64,000 nt of DNA from CAVVJA01 sp963809815 (GCA_963809815.1 CAWELM010000022.1:1-64000); one strand, 5' to 3'; positions 32,740-42,258 are shown, counted from the stretch's first letter. Notes: a model not told the origin generated them from the sequence alone. Translations and numbers: made by a program.

Positions 32740-33662
32740 TGCACGCTTCGGTCTACCTTCCGCTTTTCATCGCTGGGCTGTTTGGCCTGACCGCTCCACG
32801 GCTCGCGCTCCGTCTGCCGCCGGCGGCCGCAACTTGGCTGCTCAGCGTCGGCGGTCTGATTGCCGCCGCCGGTGCGGCAGCCTCACTGACCCTGCTGGGA
32901 TTCACGCTCGTCGCACAGGCGCAACCGCTCGCCGAGTCAGGGCACTGGTCGATCACCGCACTACGCCATGAGGACCCGGTGCTGGCCCCGGTTGCCGCTG
33001 CTTCGATCGCCGCCGTGCTCGTCCTGGCGGTCCGATTCGTCACCGCCGGTGTCCGCCGAGCGTGCGCGCTGCTTGCCGCGCACCGGTTGGCGTCCGGGCT
33101 CCCGCCGGTCGGTCAGGAACTAGCCGTGCTCGATGATCCCGCTCCGCGCGCCTTTGCCGTGCCTGGGCGCCCGGGCCGGATTGCCATGTCGACCGGGTTG
33201 CTGCGGATGCTCCGCCGGGATCAGCGCCGCGCTGTGCTGGCCCACGAACGGTCTCATCTCAACCACCGTCATCATCTGCACCAAACCGCGGCCGTGCTGG
33301 CCGCTGCGGCGAATCCGCTGCTTTACCGGCTGCCCGCGGCAGTGGCGCTATCCGTCGAGCGCTGGGCGGACGAAGATGCCGCCGTCACCTGTGACCGTCG
33401 AAGCGTGGTTGAAGCGTTGACCGGCATCGCGACCGATACCGGTGCCCCCAGGCGGTCCGGCGTCATCCTCGCCGCGGGCGCCAACGACGTTCAACGCCGA
33501 GTCCGCGCTCTGCAGGCACCCGTAGCCCGCCTGTCTATCTGGCGCGTCGCGCTGCTGGTCGGACTGCTCATCGTGGCCGTCGTGGCCGTACGCGAGGCCG
33601 CACAGGACACCGAGCGACTCTTCGAACTCGCCCAGGCCGCGTACCGGTCCGCGCACCGGTAA
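32739..33662 (+). CDS. M56-family membrane metallopeptidase (BlaR1-like, no sensor domain)
   Basis: A 307-residue membrane peptidase with about four membrane segments (near 5-25, 32-60, 85-105 and 270-290). The zinc motif is H169-E-R-S-H173, followed by NHRHHL, and a downstream ERWADEDAA supplies the likely third ligand. It has no extracellular penicillin-binding sensor domain like that of staphylococcal BlaR1, so the signal must be different. It is coupled to blaI by TGATG. Confidence 0.88.
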   Translation: MHASVYLPLFIAGLFGLTAPRLALRLPPAAATWLLSVGGLIAAAGAAASLTLLGFTLVAQAQPLAESGHWSITALRHEDPVLAPVAAASIAAVLVLAVRFVTAGVRRACALLAAHRLASGLPPVGQELAVLDDPAPRAFAVPGRPGRIAMSTGLLRMLRRDQRRAVLAHERSHLNHRHHLHQTAAVLAAAANPLLYRLPAAVALSVERWADEDAAVTCDRRSVVEALTGIATDTGAPRRSGVILAAGANDVQRRVRALQAPVARLSIWRVALLVGLLIVAVVAVREAAQDTERLFELAQAAYRSAHR

Positions 33663-33746
33663 CGGGCTCTTCGTCCCGCGAGGTCCCGTCTCCAGCTGAC
33701 ATCACCTTGGCGTTCACGCCATCCAGCGACGACGTCGCCATGGTCA

Positions 33747-35090
33747 TCACGGGAGGGGCGGCGAGAGCTGTCCCGGCCGGACCGGATCGGGCGATGACGG
33801 GGACAGGCGTACCGGCATCGAGATCCACCCGCGCAGCACGCGAGTCGGCCGGCGAACCGGAATCCCGGCGGACGCGAGACCGGGAAACCGGGTAAACAGC
33901 CGCTGCAGGCCGATCTCGCCTTCAGCCCGCGCCAGCGCGGCACCGACACAGTAGTGGCGACCACTGGAGAAGGCGAGGTGCCGCCCGGCATTCTTTCGGC
34001 TGACGTCGAAGGTGTGCGGATCGGCGAACACGCCGGGATCGCGGTTCGCGGCGGCCAGGATGGTAGTGACCGGCTGGCCGACGCGGATCGGCTGCCCCGC
34101 GAGCTCGGTGGCCCGCCGGCATACCCGGGCCGTGAGCTGAACCGGGGCTTCCAACCGGAGGATCTCGTCGACCGCATTCGGCCACAGACCCGGATTCGCC
34201 TCGAGGACGTCGAGTTGATCATGATGGTCGAGCAGGAGACGGACCCCATTGCCGAGCAGGTTCACCGTTGTTTCGAAGCCGGCCACCAGCACGAGGCCGG
34301 CGGTGGCTCGCAGCTCGCGATCGGTCAGGTGGCGGCCGTCGAGCGACGCCCGGATCAGCTGGCTGATGAGATCATCGCCGGGATTCCGGCGCAGTTCGGC
34401 CAGGTGGCCGCCAAGCCAGACATGGAAGCGCCGCAGGCCCATCTCGGTGTCGCGGAACCGCCGATACGGCAGACCGACGTCGAGGCTGGGCGCGGCCAGC
34501 TCGCCTAGGTCCAGCACCAGGCGACGGTCGGCGGGTCGCACACCAAGCAGATCGCTGATGACCGCCACCGGCAGTCTCGCGCAGTACGCGTCGATGATGT
34601 CGGTCGTGGCGCCATCGACGGTGGCGGTGGCGATCTCGTCGAGCAACGTGTCGGCGGTGCTAGCCACCTGATCGCTCAGCCTGGCTACCGCCCGTGCGGT
34701 GAACACCGAGGACACCAGAGCGCGATACCGCGTGTGGTCCGGCGGGTCGATGGACAACAAGGACGGTTCTTCCAGCGGGTGCATAGCGACACCTCGCGTC
34801 ACCCGTTCCACCCGGCGCATCCACGGCGGGACGTTGGTCGTGATCGAGGTGACGCTGAAGTCGTCGGAGCGCAGTACCGCGTGCGCGATCTCGTAATCCG
34901 CCGTGATGTAACCGATTCGGGTGCGGACTAGCCGACCCTGCGCCCGGATGCCCTCGTACGCGGGAATGGGATTGGCGCGCACAATCGGGTCCGCGATCAG
35001 AGCGGCCTGCGGATCACCCGCCGCCGCCCACCGGCGGGTCGCGAACCGAACCAGGCCGTGCAGCACCAGCCAGCGAGTGAGCAAGCGCAT
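33747..35090 (-). CDS. Cytochrome P450
   Basis: A 447-residue bacterial class I P450. It has the I-helix oxygen-binding motif AGFETT, the ExxR of the K helix (EILR) and the heme loop FSSGRHYCVGAALAR with the thiolate ligand at C381. No redox partner gene is adjacent. The gene is divergent from the acyl-CoA carboxylase operon, 101 bases apart, so a shared regulator (the TetR at 40577) and a role in first-step hydroxylation of the compound processed by that operon are possible. Substrate unknown. Confidence 0.93.
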   Translation of the reverse strand: MRLLTRWLVLHGLVRFATRRWAAAGDPQAALIADPIVRANPIPAYEGIRAQGRLVRTRIGYITADYEIAHAVLRSDDFSVTSITTNVPPWMRRVERVTRGVAMHPLEEPSLLSIDPPDHTRYRALVSSVFTARAVARLSDQVASTADTLLDEIATATVDGATTDIIDAYCARLPVAVISDLLGVRPADRRLVLDLGELAAPSLDVGLPYRRFRDTEMGLRRFHVWLGGHLAELRRNPGDDLISQLIRASLDGRHLTDRELRATAGLVLVAGFETTVNLLGNGVRLLLDHHDQLDVLEANPGLWPNAVDEILRLEAPVQLTARVCRRATELAGQPIRVGQPVTTILAAANRDPGVFADPHTFDVSRKNAGRHLAFSSGRHYCVGAALARAEGEIGLQRLFTRFPGLASAGIPVRRPTRVLRGWISMPVRLSPSSPDPVRPGQLSPPLP

Positions 35091-35191
35091 ACATCTGTGG
35101 TACCAGATCGATCCCCGCTGTGACTCATCCCTGCGGGCTTAGTGAATGACCGTTAACATTGCCCGATGGACGTTCGCGTGGGTGTCCAGCC

Positions 35192-36793
35192 ATGAGCTCC
35201 GTCCTGCGGTCTTCGGCAGATCTCACCGGCGAAGCGTGCGTGCGCAATCGCGCCGCCCAGCTGGGCTTGCTCACCGAACTCGATAACCAACAGGCGCTCG
35301 CGATCGCCGGCGGCGGTCAGAAGTACACGGATCGGCACCACGCTCGTGGTCGACTGCTCGCGCGGGAACGCATCGAGCTGTTGCTGGACCGGGATTCTCC
35401 ATTTCTCGAACTGTCCAGCTTGGCTGCATGGGGCACCGAGTTCACGGTCGGGGCTGGCATCGTCACCGGGATCGGCGTGGTGTCCGATGTCGAATGCGTG
35501 GTCATCGCGAACGATCCGACCGTGCGTGGTGGCTCGGTCAACCCGTATACGCTGCGCAAGAACCTACGGGCACTGGAGATCGCCAAGTGCAACCGGCTCC
35601 CCGTTGTCAATCTGGTCGAGTCCGGCGGCGCGGACCTCCCGACGCAGGCGGAGTTGTTCATCCCGGGCGGGCGGGTATTCCGCGACCTGGCCGAGCTCTC
35701 GGCCCTGGGCATCCCGACGATCGCGTTGGTCTTCGGCCCCTCCGCGGCGGGCGGCGCGTACGTGCCTGGCCTGTGCGATCACGCTGTGCTGGTCGACCGA
35801 CAGGCGGCGGTCTTTCTCGGTGGTGCACCGCTCGTCAAGATGGCTACTGGCGAGGACGCCGAGGATGAGGCGCTCGGGGGGGCTGACATGCACACCCGGA
35901 TATCCGGCGTGGCCGACTACTTCGCGGTCGACGAGAAGGACGCGATCCGGCTGGGCCGTCAGATCGTCTCCGACCTCAACTGGCGCAAGCTGGGGCCCGG
36001 GCCATCCCGGCGCGCGGACGAACCGCTCTTCGACGCCGAGGAGCTACTTGACCTGGCCCCGACGGATTTACGAGTGCCGGTCGACCCACGTGAAATTCTC
36101 GCCCGGGTCGTCGACGGGTCCCGATTCGATGAGTACAAGGCGAGATATGGAACGAGCGTGGTGACTGGATGGGCATCTGTCCACGGATTCCCGATCGGGA
36201 TCGTGGCGAACGCTCGCGGCGTGCTGTTCAGTGAGGAGGCGCAGAAGGCGACCGAATTCATCCTGCTGGCGAATCAGATTGACACGCCGTTGGTGTTTCT
36301 GCAGAACACCACTGGATACATGGTCGGGACCGAGTACGAGCAGCGCGGCATGATCAAGGACGGCGCAAAGATGATCAATTCCGTGACGAACAGCACCGTT
36401 CCGCACATAACCATCACGATCGGCGCGTCGTTCGGCGCCGGGAACTACGGCATGTCAGGGCGCGCGTACGACCCACGGTTTGTCTTCGCCTGGCCCGGCG
36501 CGAAGCTCGCCGTAATGGGCGCTGCGCAGCTCGCCGGCGTCCTCTCGATCGTGGGGCAGCAGGCGGCTATGGCGGCCGGTCGGCCGTTCGACGAGGAAGC
36601 CGATCAGCGGCGGCGGGCCGCCATCGAGGCCCAGATCGAAGCGGAGTCCCGTTCCTTCTTCGTCACCGCGCGCCTTTACGACGACGGCATCATCGATCCT
36701 CGCGATACCCGAACTGTGCTCGGCGTGGCCCTGTCGGCCGCCCACTCGCAGGTCGTCGAGGGCCGCCGTGGCTACGGCGTGTTCCGGATGTGA
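35192..36793 (+). CDS. Acyl-CoA carboxylase beta (carboxyltransferase) subunit
   Basis: A 533-residue carboxyltransferase with the two crotonase-like halves of the AccD/MccB/PccB type. Oxyanion-hole glycines are in PSAAGGAYVPGL (first half) and ASFGAGNYGMSGRAYDPRF (second half). The GNYGM and NTTGYMVG blocks are closest to 3-methylcrotonyl-CoA/geranyl-CoA carboxylases. The ATG at 35192 starts near the family N-terminus. It is first in a four-gene operon with the biotin subunit (GTGA overlap), an AtuA-like protein and TetR. A branched acyl-CoA substrate is likely; leucine versus terpene origin is not resolved. Confidence 0.92.
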   Translation: MSSVLRSSADLTGEACVRNRAAQLGLLTELDNQQALAIAGGGQKYTDRHHARGRLLARERIELLLDRDSPFLELSSLAAWGTEFTVGAGIVTGIGVVSDVECVVIANDPTVRGGSVNPYTLRKNLRALEIAKCNRLPVVNLVESGGADLPTQAELFIPGGRVFRDLAELSALGIPTIALVFGPSAAGGAYVPGLCDHAVLVDRQAAVFLGGAPLVKMATGEDAEDEALGGADMHTRISGVADYFAVDEKDAIRLGRQIVSDLNWRKLGPGPSRRADEPLFDAEELLDLAPTDLRVPVDPREILARVVDGSRFDEYKARYGTSVVTGWASVHGFPIGIVANARGVLFSEEAQKATEFILLANQIDTPLVFLQNTTGYMVGTEYEQRGMIKDGAKMINSVTNSTVPHITITIGASFGAGNYGMSGRAYDPRFVFAWPGAKLAVMGAAQLAGVLSIVGQQAAMAAGRPFDEEADQRRRAAIEAQIEAESRSFFVTARLYDDGIIDPRDTRTVLGVALSAAHSQVVEGRRGYGVFRM

Positions 36794-38802
36794 GACACCA
36801 AATGCGGTCGATCTCGAGGTTACTGATCGCCAACCGAGGCGAGATAGCCGCGCGCATCATGCGCACCGCCAAGGCGATGGACATCAGCTGCGTCGTCGTC
36901 TACTCCGACGCCGACACCGACGCGCCGTTCGTCCGGCTCGCCGACGAGGCGGTGCGGTTACCGGGCTCAGCTCCGACCGAGACCTACCTACGCAGCGAAC
37001 GAATTATCGACGCGGCCCGGCTAACTGATGCAGATGCCATCCATCCCGGCTACGGATTCCTGGCTGAGGACGCGAAGTTTGCCCGCGCCTGCGCGGATGC
37101 CGGCCTGATCTTCGTGGGGCCGTCGGCCCATGCAATCGAGACGATGGGGGCCAAGATCCCGGCCAAGCGGGCCATGGCGGCGGCCGGGGTGCCGGTACTG
37201 CCGCATATCGAGATCGGCTGTGAAGCGGAGGCGGCTGCGACGCCGCCCACCGCGCTAGCGAGCCGAGACGTCGGTTTTCCGGTCTTGGTGAAGGCCGCCT
37301 TCGGCGGCGGTGGGCGCGGCATGCGGCTGGTCCGAGAGGCGGCTGAATTGGGGTCGGCCGTGGCGGCAGCCCAACGTGAGGCGGCATCGTCGTTCGGAGA
37401 CGGCACGGTGTTTGCCGAGCGATACGTCGAGCGGGCGCGTCACGTCGAGGTGCAGATCGTCGGGGACGCATTCGGCAAGGTCGTCGAGCTTGGCGAGCGG
37501 GACTGTTCCGTGCAGCGCCGCTACCAGAAGCTCATCGAGGAAAGCCCGTCTCCGATCGTGGACCCGCTTCTGCGGGAGCGCTTGGGCGACGCCGCGGTTG
37601 CCGCCGGCCGAGCAGTCGACTACGTCGGCGCCGGCACGGTGGAGTTCGTCGTGGACCGTAACGGCCAGTTCTTCTTCTTGGAGATGAACACCCGGCTTCA
37701 GGTCGAGCACCCAGTAACCGAGCTGGTTACTGGGCTGGATCTCGTCTGGCTACAGCTGCAGGTAGCCGAGGGTCGGCCCTTACCGCCCGAGGTCGACGGG
37801 GTGCAGGTCCGCGGTCACGCGATCGAGGCGCGCCTATATGCCGAAGACGTGGCGGCTGGATTCCTGCCGACGACTGGCGTTCTGCAGGGGTTCTCGGTGC
37901 CAGAGTCACCCGGCGTGCGGGTGGATTCCGGTGTTGCCGTCGGATCGCGCGTCAGCTCGCACTACGACTCGCTGCTGGCCAAGGTGATCGCGCACGCATC
38001 GTCCCGAGAGGAAGCCTGCCGCCTTCTGGCCCGGGCGCTGTCGGACACCTACATACACGGGGTGGCAACGAACCGCGACCTGCTCGTTGCCCTGCTGCGC
38101 TCGCCCGACTACCGCACCGGTGACGTCGACGTCGACTATCTGGGCCGCCACGATCCGGTCGAGCTGATGCGATCTGCGCGAGCTCCGGACGTGGATCGGA
38201 TCCACGCGCTAGTGGCCGCACTTGCGGATCAAGCCGAGCGCCGCCAGCACGCACGCGTGCTGGCGGCGGCGCCGTCGGGTTGGCGCAATGTCTCGAGCGA
38301 ACCGCAGTGGACGACCTACTCAGCTGGCGGTGCGGCCTACCACGTCGGATACCGATTCACTCGCGCCGGCTTGGAGGCCGCCACGGTGAACCAAGAATCA
38401 TTCGGCGACGTCGAGATGATCCACGTCGCGAGTGACGTCGTCGATCTCGCGGTCGATGGGGTCCGCCGAACGTTCCGGATCGGGCGCGGCGGAGGAAGCA
38501 CGCAGGTGCACAGCTCGCTCGGCGCGACCACGTTCGTCGAGCTCCCTCGATTTGCTGAGCCCGAGGTGCTTTCCGTACCCGGCTCGCTGGTGGCGCCGAT
38601 GCCGGGGACCGTGGTGCGCGTGGACGTCAGGCCCGGTGATGCCGTCCAGCTGGGCGCTCCGGTCGTGGTGCTGGAAGCGATGAAGATGCAGCACACGGTG
38701 GTCGCGCCGGCCGACGGGACCGTCACCGGCGTCGGCGTAGCGGCTGGTCAGACTGTGGACGCTGGTGCTGTGCTCGCCGTCGTCGAATATTCGAGCTCAT
38801 GA
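36790..38802 (+). CDS. Acyl-CoA carboxylase alpha subunit (biotin carboxylase plus biotin carrier)
   Basis: A 670-residue protein. The biotin carboxylase domain comes first (about 5-450: LLIANRGEIAARIMRT, AAFGGGGRGMRLV, EMNTRLQVEHPVTE). A linker (BT-like) region follows, then a C-terminal biotinyl domain with the attachment Lys in EAMKMQ (K632). It makes carboxybiotin from ATP and bicarbonate for the beta subunit encoded upstream. The GTG at 36790 overlaps that gene's stop (GTGA); an ATG four codons later (36802) is an equally good start. The stop overlaps the AtuA-like start by ATGA. Confidence 0.93.
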   Translation: MRHQMRSISRLLIANRGEIAARIMRTAKAMDISCVVVYSDADTDAPFVRLADEAVRLPGSAPTETYLRSERIIDAARLTDADAIHPGYGFLAEDAKFARACADAGLIFVGPSAHAIETMGAKIPAKRAMAAAGVPVLPHIEIGCEAEAAATPPTALASRDVGFPVLVKAAFGGGGRGMRLVREAAELGSAVAAAQREAASSFGDGTVFAERYVERARHVEVQIVGDAFGKVVELGERDCSVQRRYQKLIEESPSPIVDPLLRERLGDAAVAAGRAVDYVGAGTVEFVVDRNGQFFFLEMNTRLQVEHPVTELVTGLDLVWLQLQVAEGRPLPPEVDGVQVRGHAIEARLYAEDVAAGFLPTTGVLQGFSVPESPGVRVDSGVAVGSRVSSHYDSLLAKVIAHASSREEACRLLARALSDTYIHGVATNRDLLVALLRSPDYRTGDVDVDYLGRHDPVELMRSARAPDVDRIHALVAALADQAERRQHARVLAAAPSGWRNVSSEPQWTTYSAGGAAYHVGYRFTRAGLEAATVNQESFGDVEMIHVASDVVDLAVDGVRRTFRIGRGGGSTQVHSSLGATTFVELPRFAEPEVLSVPGSLVAPMPGTVVRVDVRPGDAVQLGAPVVVLEAMKMQHTVVAPADGTVTGVGVAAGQTVDAGAVLAVVEYSSS

Positions 38803-40580
38803 CGGATCGTCGGCCCGTGCGCATCGCGAACTGCTCGGGTTTCTACGGAGACCGGCTTTCCGCTGCGCGCGAGATGGTCGACGGAGGTCCGATCGACGTG
38901 TTGACCGGGGACTACCTGGCCGAGTTGACGATGCTGATCCTCTGGAAGTCGCGCCAAAAGGACCCGACGGCCGGATACGCCGCGACCTTCGTGACCCAGA
39001 TGGAAGATGTTCTCGGTACGTGCCTCGAGCGAGGGATCAAGGTCGTCAGCAACGCGGGTGGCCTGAACCCCGCCGGACTAGTGGCCCAGCTCAACCACTT
39101 GGCCGCTCGGCTGGGGCTGGCCGCGCAGGTCGCGTATGTAGACGGTGACGATTTGTCCGGCCGTATCGAGGAAATCGTCGCTGCCGGGTACCTGCTCGCG
39201 AACCTCGATACGGGTCAGCCGCTAGCCGACGCCGGGGTCGAGCCAGTCACCGCCAACGCGTATCTCGGCGGATGGGGTATCGCTGCGGCGTTGACGGCGG
39301 GGGCGGACATCGTCGTATGTGGACGGGTAACCGATGCGTCGCTGGTCGTCGGCCCAGCCGCTTGGTGGCACGGCTGGGAGCGCACTGACTTCGACGCGCT
39401 CGCGGGCGCGGTTGCCGCCGGCCACATCATCGAGTGCGGTCCCCAGGCCACAGGCGGCAACTACGCATGGCTGGCGGAGATAACCGACCGCCGCTATCCC
39501 GGCTTTCCGATAGCCGAGGTCGGCGCCGACGGTAGCAGCGTGATCACCAAACACCCGGACACCGGCGGACTGGTCACGACGGACACGGTGACGGCTCAGC
39601 TGCTCTACGAGATCGCGAGCCCGGAGTACCTAAATCCCGACGTGGTGGCGCATCTCGACACAGTGCAGCTAACCCAGCTGGGTCCGGATCGGGTTTCGGT
39701 CAGTGCTACGCGCGGATCCCCTCCGCCCTCGACGTTGAAGGTCGGGATCAACTACGTGGGCGGTTACCGGAACACCATGACCTTGGTCCTCACCGGCCTC
39801 GACATCGTCGAGAAGGCGGCTTGGGCCGAGCAGGAGCTGTTCGACCTGCTCGGCGGGCGCAATCGGCTCGACGAGGTCGACGTGCGCCTGCTGCGTTATG
39901 ACCGGGATGACGCGCCCACCAACGAACAAGCCACAGCTCAGCTACGCATCACCGTGAAAGACCGAGATCCGCGCCGCGTCGGCCGGGCTTTCTCCAACGC
40001 CACGATGGAACTCGCGCTCGCCGGCTACGCCGGCTTTCACACCACCACTCCGCCGTCGGCCGAAAGTGCGTTTGGCGTCTACTGGCCGGCGCTTGTACCG
40101 GCTGATCTCGTCAGCCAGCGGATGACCACGCCCGACGGCCAGTCCCACGTCGTGCTCCCGTCGCCCTCGGCTGATGCCGGGTTCGACCGGGCGACCATGC
40201 CCGCGGGCAACCCGCCGACCATGCCGGCAGCGGTCGGGCCGACCGTTCGGATACCGCTCGGCCACATTGCGGCGGCCCGTTCCGGCGACAAGGGTGGCAA
40301 TGCCAACGTCGGCGTCTGGGTCAAGGACCCAGCCGCACACGACTGGCTGCGCGGCTATCTCACGGTGGAGGTCTTCCGGGAGCTCGTCGCGGAAGCCGCC
40401 AACCTGACGGTCGAGCGCTATGAATTGCCCAATCTGCGTGCGCTGAACTTTGTGATCGTCGGGCTCCTGGGTGCCGGTGTCGCGGCCTCGACCCGACCGG
40501 ATCCCCAGGCGAAGGGCCTCGGGGAGTATCTGCGGTCGCGCTTCGTGGACATACCGGTGAGCCTCCTGGCGGCGCGATGA
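38799..40580 (+). CDS. AtuA-like (DUF1446) acyclic-terpene-utilisation family protein
   Basis: A 593-residue protein with the DUF1446 domain (about 1-450: ANCSGFYGDRLSAAREMVDG, here in part GFYGDRLSAAREMVDGG; CGRVTDASLVVGP; ECGPQATGGNYAW) and a C-terminal AtuA-like domain with AAARSGDKGGNANVGVWV. AtuA is encoded with geranyl-CoA carboxylase in citronellol degraders, but its biochemical function is not settled. Here it follows the two carboxylase subunits and precedes TetR, each overlapping by ATGA, so all four are one transcript. The other atu genes are not in this window. Confidence 0.88.
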   Translation: MTDRRPVRIANCSGFYGDRLSAAREMVDGGPIDVLTGDYLAELTMLILWKSRQKDPTAGYAATFVTQMEDVLGTCLERGIKVVSNAGGLNPAGLVAQLNHLAARLGLAAQVAYVDGDDLSGRIEEIVAAGYLLANLDTGQPLADAGVEPVTANAYLGGWGIAAALTAGADIVVCGRVTDASLVVGPAAWWHGWERTDFDALAGAVAAGHIIECGPQATGGNYAWLAEITDRRYPGFPIAEVGADGSSVITKHPDTGGLVTTDTVTAQLLYEIASPEYLNPDVVAHLDTVQLTQLGPDRVSVSATRGSPPPSTLKVGINYVGGYRNTMTLVLTGLDIVEKAAWAEQELFDLLGGRNRLDEVDVRLLRYDRDDAPTNEQATAQLRITVKDRDPRRVGRAFSNATMELALAGYAGFHTTTPPSAESAFGVYWPALVPADLVSQRMTTPDGQSHVVLPSPSADAGFDRATMPAGNPPTMPAAVGPTVRIPLGHIAAARSGDKGGNANVGVWVKDPAAHDWLRGYLTVEVFRELVAEAANLTVERYELPNLRALNFVIVGLLGAGVAASTRPDPQAKGLGEYLRSRFVDIPVSLLAAR

Positions 40581-41164
40581 GCGCACCACCGCGCACTCGG
40601 GATCCCCAGCGGAAACAGAAGATTCTCGCCTCTGCCGCCGACCTGGTGGCGCGACAGGGCTACCACGCCGCCTCGATGGCAGACATTGGTTCGGCGGCCG
40701 GTGTGACCGGTTCGGCGATCTACCGGCATTTCGACAGCAAATCCGCCGTCCTGGTCGCGCTCTTCGACCGGGTGATCGACCGGCTTCGTCGAGATCAACG
40801 ACGCATCCTCCGCAGAACTCCTGACCCGGTCACGGCTCTGGCCCGGCTCGTCGACGTCCAGGTCGAGTTCGTCGTGGCCAATCGGGAGCTGGCGCGGGTG
40901 TACATCCGAGAGATCAACAACCTGCCCGAAGCGGATCGACGGCGACTACGCCGCAAGCAGCGCCTTTATGTCGAGGAGTGGGTAACCCTCCTGCTCGTCC
41001 AGAGCGCCGTGTCGAACGATGCTGCCCGGGCCATCGTGCATGCGGCCATAGGCACTATCCAGTCGGCATTGCTCTACTCGAGCGGCCTGCCTGAGAGCGA
41101 GCTGCGTCAGGTGCTCGGGCGGGCGGCGAGAACCGTGCTTGCGCTTCGGCCGGCAGCGTCGTAG
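40577..41164 (+). CDS. TetR-family repressor of the carboxylase operon
   Basis: A 195-residue TetR protein. The helix-turn-helix is at about 15-60 (ILASAADLVARQGYHAASMADIGSAAGV, recognition GVTGSAIYRHFDSKSAVL), followed by an all-helical ligand domain. It starts inside the AtuA-like stop (ATGA) and is the last gene of the operon. It probably controls that operon and perhaps the divergent P450, with an acyl-CoA or terpenoid ligand; this is inferred from position only. Confidence 0.9.
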   Translation: MSAPPRTRDPQRKQKILASAADLVARQGYHAASMADIGSAAGVTGSAIYRHFDSKSAVLVALFDRVIDRLRRDQRRILRRTPDPVTALARLVDVQVEFVVANRELARVYIREINNLPEADRRRLRRKQRLYVEEWVTLLLVQSAVSNDAARAIVHAAIGTIQSALLYSSGLPESELRQVLGRAARTVLALRPAAS

Positions 41165-41215
41165 CCAAGCGGCGCCAGCCGTTGACGCCGAGCAGCGGCA
41201 GTTACGCCACGATCG

Positions 41216-42229
41216 TCAGCGCTCGGGTAGGGATGCGCTTGCGCCGAGGACGAGTTCCGGCATGATCAGCTCCCCTGGTTCATCGCTCGGCTCATCGAGC
41301 TCGCGCAGCACGCGATCCACCAGCCGCTGGGCGATATCGCCGGTCGGGACGGCCAGCGTGGTCAGGGCCGGCGTGAGCATCCGGCCGATCAGGCTGCCGT
41401 CGAAGCCGGTGACGGCCAGGTCGGTGCCGATGTGGATTCCTCGCTGGGCCGCGGCCGCGTAGACAGCGGCGGCGAGGACGTCGCTACCGGTGATGATGGC
41501 GGTCGGCCGTCGGTTCGCGTCAAGCAATGTGTCGATGGCGTGCTGCACCGCCGGGCCGTCGGGTTCGGGCGTGGCGGCCATGGTCGGCAGGTCTGCTGAA
41601 ATCAACGCGTCCTGGTAGCCGCCTTCCCGCTCCACGTCCCACCTGCCCTGCGGTGCGTAACCGAGGAATGCCACGCTGGAATGACCTTGCGCGATCAGGC
41701 CGGTCGTCAGGCTGCTGACCGCAGACCGGTTGTCGATATCGACCCAGCTTTGCGGCATGCCCGGTTCCGTGCGACCGAAGCTGGCGAACGGGATGCCCCG
41801 CCGGGCCAGCAGCGCTATCCGCGGGTCATGCGGAGTAACGGTAGCGAGCACGAATGCGTCCACTGCCGACGATCCGATGAGTTCCCGGATATCACGCAAT
41901 CCGCTGTCGTCGCCGGCAGCGAGCAGCAGGTGGTGATTTCGGCGGCTGGCGGCGGTCGATAGCGCGTGGATGAACTCAAGCATGATCATGTTCGCCGGTG
42001 TGAGCTCCCCGGCGGGCAGCGGGTGCGCAATCCAGCCGGAGTGCGGCCACCGCAGGGTCGGCGCGCCGCCGAGGGGACGGTACTCGAATTCGGGAATCGA
42101 GAACCGAACGAGATCGCGGGGATCCGTCGCGACGCCCTCTCGATCGTGCACGGCCGTCGAACCGGTCGGCCGAGAGACGCGGGGGCGCTCGGCCTCGGCG
42201 TCGACGGTCGTCTTGTCTCGTATGCTCAT
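41216..42229 (-). CDS. LacI-family protein with intact sensor domain and degenerate helix-turn-helix
   Basis: A 337-residue protein. From about residue 64 it is a normal LacI/PurR-type periplasmic-binding-like sensor (SGWIAHPLPAGE, STAASRRNHHLLLAAGDD, QSWVDIDNRSA, GHSSVAFLGY, IITGSDVLAAAVY, LAVTGFDGS). The first 60 residues still align with a LacI DNA-binding domain but are degraded. TTVDAEAERPRVSRPTGS stands where a form like TTVxDVAERAxVSRPTVS is expected, and the hinge AARTLR has become GAPTLR. DNA binding is therefore doubtful. The ATG at 42229 has GGGGGAGAGAG in front. A CGCAATTGCG palindrome lies 20 bases upstream. Ligand, probably a sugar, is unknown. Confidence 0.82.
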   Translation of the reverse strand: MSIRDKTTVDAEAERPRVSRPTGSTAVHDREGVATDPRDLVRFSIPEFEYRPLGGAPTLRWPHSGWIAHPLPAGELTPANMIMLEFIHALSTAASRRNHHLLLAAGDDSGLRDIRELIGSSAVDAFVLATVTPHDPRIALLARRGIPFASFGRTEPGMPQSWVDIDNRSAVSSLTTGLIAQGHSSVAFLGYAPQGRWDVEREGGYQDALISADLPTMAATPEPDGPAVQHAIDTLLDANRRPTAIITGSDVLAAAVYAAAAQRGIHIGTDLAVTGFDGSLIGRMLTPALTTLAVPTGDIAQRLVDRVLRELDEPSDEPGELIMPELVLGASASLPER

Positions 42230-42248
42230 GCGTCTCTCTCCCCCTTGA

Positions 42249-42258
42249 CGCAATTGCG
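42249..42258. promoter_or_regulatory. Perfect palindrome CGCAATTGCG upstream of the LacI-family gene
   Basis: A ten-base palindrome 20 bases before the start, with the central symmetry typical of LacI-family operators. Another short palindrome, CCTAA-C-TTAGG, lies at 42288-42298. Confidence 0.4.
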
